Below are positions 61,956 to 64,000 of a stretch of DNA of 64,000 bases, piece after piece. This stretch comes from Desulfomicrobium orale DSM 12838 (GTDB taxonomy: Bacteria; Desulfobacterota; Desulfovibrionia; Desulfovibrionales; Desulfomicrobiaceae). The notes beneath the pieces were generated by a model. That model was not told the origin of the DNA. It was given only the letters and a program-made list of their open reading frames with translations, and did not search any database. Where the stretch lies: assembly GCF_001553625.1 (NCBI RefSeq), contig NZ_CP014230.1:2108001-2172000 (forward strand), written 5' to 3'. Made by a program: the position numbers and the translations under genes. Numbering within the stretch: the stretch's first letter is position 1; each line of letters opens with the position of its first letter.

Positions 61956-62413
61956 TCCTGCCTGCGCCGTTCTTCAGGAATGCGGATCATGCCCGCGCCG
62001 TCCACCAGCCAGCCCTTCGGGGAGGGAACCATCTTCACGGTCACGGCAAAATCCGCGCTCCATTCGTCTCCGGCACCGCGCAGAACGACAAAACCATCCC
62101 CGCAGGAATCGACCGCAAAACTTTCCGGATAATCCTGAGCGTCCAGCACCGGATCAAAACCCAGGCCCAGTTCCGGGTCTTCCTTCTCCGCTTCCCGCAT
62201 CAGTTCCTCGTGAGCGGCCCTGAAGGCGGCGCTGACCAGGCCGTCCTTCTCCATCCAGGGAGCGGGTTTTCCGGAGGCCTCTTCGGCCGGAACTTTCAGC
62301 CAGTCCACATAGGCATTCATGAAGGCCAAGGCCGCGTCCGCCTCGGGCCCGCACCCGGCCCGGCAGGGCAGGCCCGGCAACAGCGTCAGGAAAAGAAGAA
62401 AGAAAGTTTTCAT
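61952..62413 (-). CDS. Secreted protein resembling DUF3828
   Basis: 153 residues. Signal peptide MKTFFLLFLTLLPGLPCRA, then AFMNAYVDWLK, a helical region, FDPVLDAQDYPESFAV and VTVKMVPSPKGWLVDGAGMI with the final strand typical of NTF2-like DUF3828 proteins. A Cys pair (Cys after RAG and Cys in VDSCGDGF) may form a disulfide in the periplasm. Overlaps the hydrolase by 4 bp. Function unknown. Confidence 0.65.
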   Translation of the reverse strand: MKTFFLLFLTLLPGLPCRAGCGPEADAALAFMNAYVDWLKVPAEEASGKPAPWMEKDGLVSAAFRAAHEELMREAEKEDPELGLGFDPVLDAQDYPESFAVDSCGDGFVVLRGAGDEWSADFAVTVKMVPSPKGWLVDGAGMIRIPEERRRQE

Positions 62414-62448
62414 GCATGCGCCTCTCATGCGGCGCAATGTGGTTGCAG

Positions 62449-63549
62449 TCACGAGGCCGCCCGCTCGGCCAGAAACCTGTCCAGTTCTTCCATGAAGGCG
62501 GCCAGCAGCTCATCCCGTCCGCGCACCCGGCGGAGCACCTCGCCCTTGCGGAAAATGAGCCCCGAATCCCGGCCCCCGGCCACCCCGATATCCGCCTCCC
62601 GCGCCTCACCCGGGCCGTTGACCACACAGCCCATGACCGCCACGGTGAACACCTCCTCTACATGACGCAGGCGTTCTTCCACGGCCTGGGCCAGTTCCAT
62701 GAGCCCGATCTCCGTGCGTCCGCAGGTCGGACAGGACACGATTTCCGGCCCCCGCGCGCGCAGGCCCAGAGAACGCAGAATCTCCCAGGCCACGAGCATT
62801 TCCTCCACCGGATCAGCGGTCAGGGACACGCGCAGGGTGTCGCCGATCCCCTCGGCCAGCAGAACACCCAGCCCCACGGAAGATTTCACCGCCCCGCGCA
62901 GCATGGTCCCGGCCTCGGTCACGCCGATATGCAGGGGATAATCCACGGTCCGGCTCATGAGGCGGTAGGCGGCCACGGTGTGCCGCACACTGGAGGACTT
63001 GAGGGAGATCTTGATGTCGTGAAAGCCGCGGTCCTCCAGCAGACGCGCGTGCTCCAGCGCGCTTTCCACCAGAGCTTCCGGCGTGGGGCCGCCGTGTTTG
63101 CGCAATATGTCCCTGTTCACCGAGCCGCTGTTCACGCCGATGCGGATGGGTATGCCCGCCGCACGGGCCGCGTGGGCCACACGGTCCACCTTGTCCGGCC
63201 CGCCGATGTTTCCGGGGTTGATGCGCAGGCCCTTCACTCCGGCTTCCACGGCCATGACGGCCAGCCGCGCGTCAAAATGGATGTCTGCGATGAGCGGGAC
63301 GGACGTTTCCGCGCAGATACGCCGCAGAGCTTCGGCCGCTTCGGTGTTCAGCACGGCCAGACGGACGATCTCGCAACCCGCTTGCTGCAGCGCCCCGATC
63401 TGGGACAGGGTGGCCTCCACGTCGCGGGTGTCGGTGTTGGTCATGGACTGGACGCGCACGGGATGCCCGCCGCCAATGCCCACCGCACCCACATAAACGG
63501 TGCGCGTGGAACGGCGCGGAGCCGGTATGGCTGGAAAACCGGGGAACAT
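62449..63549 (-). CDS. ispG: 4-hydroxy-3-methylbut-2-enyl diphosphate synthase IspG
   Basis: 366 residues from ATG 63549 (AAGGT upstream). Converts MEcPP to HMBPP with a [4Fe-4S] cluster. TIM-barrel half: VGGHPVRV-like GIGGGHPVRVQSMTNTDTRD, IRIGVNSGSVN, HDIKISLKSS. C-terminal half with the cluster ligands in VSCPTCGRTEIGL and MGCVVNGPGEAREADIG (three Cys plus Glu). With dxs and ispA it shows the MEP isoprenoid route. Confidence 0.96.
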   Translation of the reverse strand: MFPGFPAIPAPRRSTRTVYVGAVGIGGGHPVRVQSMTNTDTRDVEATLSQIGALQQAGCEIVRLAVLNTEAAEALRRICAETSVPLIADIHFDARLAVMAVEAGVKGLRINPGNIGGPDKVDRVAHAARAAGIPIRIGVNSGSVNRDILRKHGGPTPEALVESALEHARLLEDRGFHDIKISLKSSSVRHTVAAYRLMSRTVDYPLHIGVTEAGTMLRGAVKSSVGLGVLLAEGIGDTLRVSLTADPVEEMLVAWEILRSLGLRARGPEIVSCPTCGRTEIGLMELAQAVEERLRHVEEVFTVAVMGCVVNGPGEAREADIGVAGGRDSGLIFRKGEVLRRVRGRDELLAAFMEELDRFLAERAAS

Positions 63550-63667
63550 GGCGGCGGACCTTACCGGATTCACCCCCCGAAGCCAAGGACGGGAAATACC
63601 CGGCCGTTCCGGCAAGGTGTCCTTTCAGACCGCGCGATATGTGGGCCGGGCGAGAATTTTTCCGCAC

Positions 63668-64000
63668 TCATGCCCGAAAGCCGCCGAAATCCCGCTCGCT
63701 TCGGCCGTCCAGATTGATCCCGGCCCTGGCGGCCTGAGACATCTGGTACATGCGCGGGATGCGGTAGCTCCTGCCGTCCTTTCTGAAATGCGTTCCGGTC
63801 TGCTTGAAAAAGAAGTCCACACCGTGCCTCGCGCATTGGGCCCGGCTGTCCAGCACCCAGGAAAAATCGCACAGCCTGCCCTCCGGTCCGGATTCACCGC
63901 CGCAGATGACCCGCCGGATTTTCCCCGAGGCCAGATACGGCTCGATCCGGACGGCTTCGAGCATGGGTTCGTGAATGACGTGGCGGCGCTTAAGAGGCAG
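63668..64000 (-). CDS. DUF5131 / phage Gp37-Gp68-family protein, C-terminal part
   Basis: Runs off the right edge; about 110 codons are visible. The segment LPLKRRHVIHEPMLEAVRIE at the very edge is in frame and matches the family's plP-x-x-x-x-x-EP-L pattern, followed by VICGGESGPEGRLCDFSW and FFFKQTGTHFRKDGRSY, the conserved Cys- and Gly-rich C-terminal half. The N-terminal radical-SAM-like CxxxCxxC region lies outside. Despite the name it is often chromosomal and does not imply a prophage here. Confidence 0.8.
   Translation of the reverse strand: MPLKRRHVIHEPMLEAVRIEPYLASGKIRRVICGGESGPEGRLCDFSWVLDSRAQCARHGVDFFFKQTGTHFRKDGRSYRIPRMYQMSQAARAGINLDGRSERDFGGFRA

Noticed and set aside
63668-64000. 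Prophage at the right edge because of the Gp37/Gp68 name
   Set aside because: Only this one gene; the neighbours are housekeeping and such genes are common on chromosomes.

Overview
The window reads as chromosomal DNA of a Gram-negative, probably sulfate-reducing deltaproteobacterium of the Desulfovibrionales (Desulfomicrobium-like). This is an inference from the housekeeping gene order (ispG, proS, xseA, an M23 peptidase, xseB, ispA, dxs), the glgA / CBM48 pair, the XRE-cupin regulator next to an acyl-CoA ligase, and the thiS-G-H-F-E operon under a TPP riboswitch. No 16S rRNA or dissimilatory sulfate-reduction gene is present to prove it.

Layout. 1-5463: the 3' part of glgA, a small glycogen-binding-domain protein, an XRE-cupin regulator with an AMP-forming ligase, and dnaA. 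5790-12634: a pile of nested insertion sequences (two IS1595-type, two near-identical IS3-type, two IS5-type lineages) around a small chromosomal island (3' half of a DUF3592 gene, precorrin-8X methylmutase, a LysM/AMIN protein). The 5' half of the same DUF3592 gene lies 4.6 kb away on the other strand, which records an inversion. 12778-14835: a copper-chaperone-like HMA protein, methionine aminopeptidase, MobA and tRNA-Gly(TCC). 14863-20736: an IS5-type element, a membrane protein coupled to a lipase/RTX-like gene broken by an IS4-type element, and a second IS4-type copy.

20737-43800: a conjugative element. It carries a beheaded relaxase-like gene, traG, traF, a large ArdC/DUF5710/TOPRIM protein, an adenine methyltransferase, an ASCH gene broken by a third IS4-type copy, a ParB-fold gene, and on the minus strand a near-complete trbB-C-D-E-F-H-(virB1)-G-I-J-L-M mating-pair-formation operon preceded by a TraK-like and a winged-helix, possibly Rep, gene. 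Two small lipoproteins sit between trbJ and trbL, on the opposite strand, where IncP plasmids carry the entry-exclusion gene trbK. The loss of the relaxase N-terminus and the lack of a visible integrase suggest that the element is grounded. The intergenic spaces of its left part carry eight copies of a 20-bp dyad (CATAG-N10-CTATG type), spaced 28-31 bp within clusters, whose function I do not recognise.

43817-64000: back in the chromosome. A DJ-1/PfpI-like gene has an in-frame TGA and four 21-bp tandem repeats. Then come the TPP-riboswitch-controlled thiamine operon, an EVE-domain protein, a PhnD-like lipoprotein overlapping a sensor kinase, a rhodanese, isoprenoid genes (dxs, ispA, later ispG), exonuclease VII (xseA/xseB), an M23 peptidase, a HepT/MntA-type toxin-antitoxin pair, proS, trmO, a lipoprotein hydrolase and the start of a DUF5131 protein.
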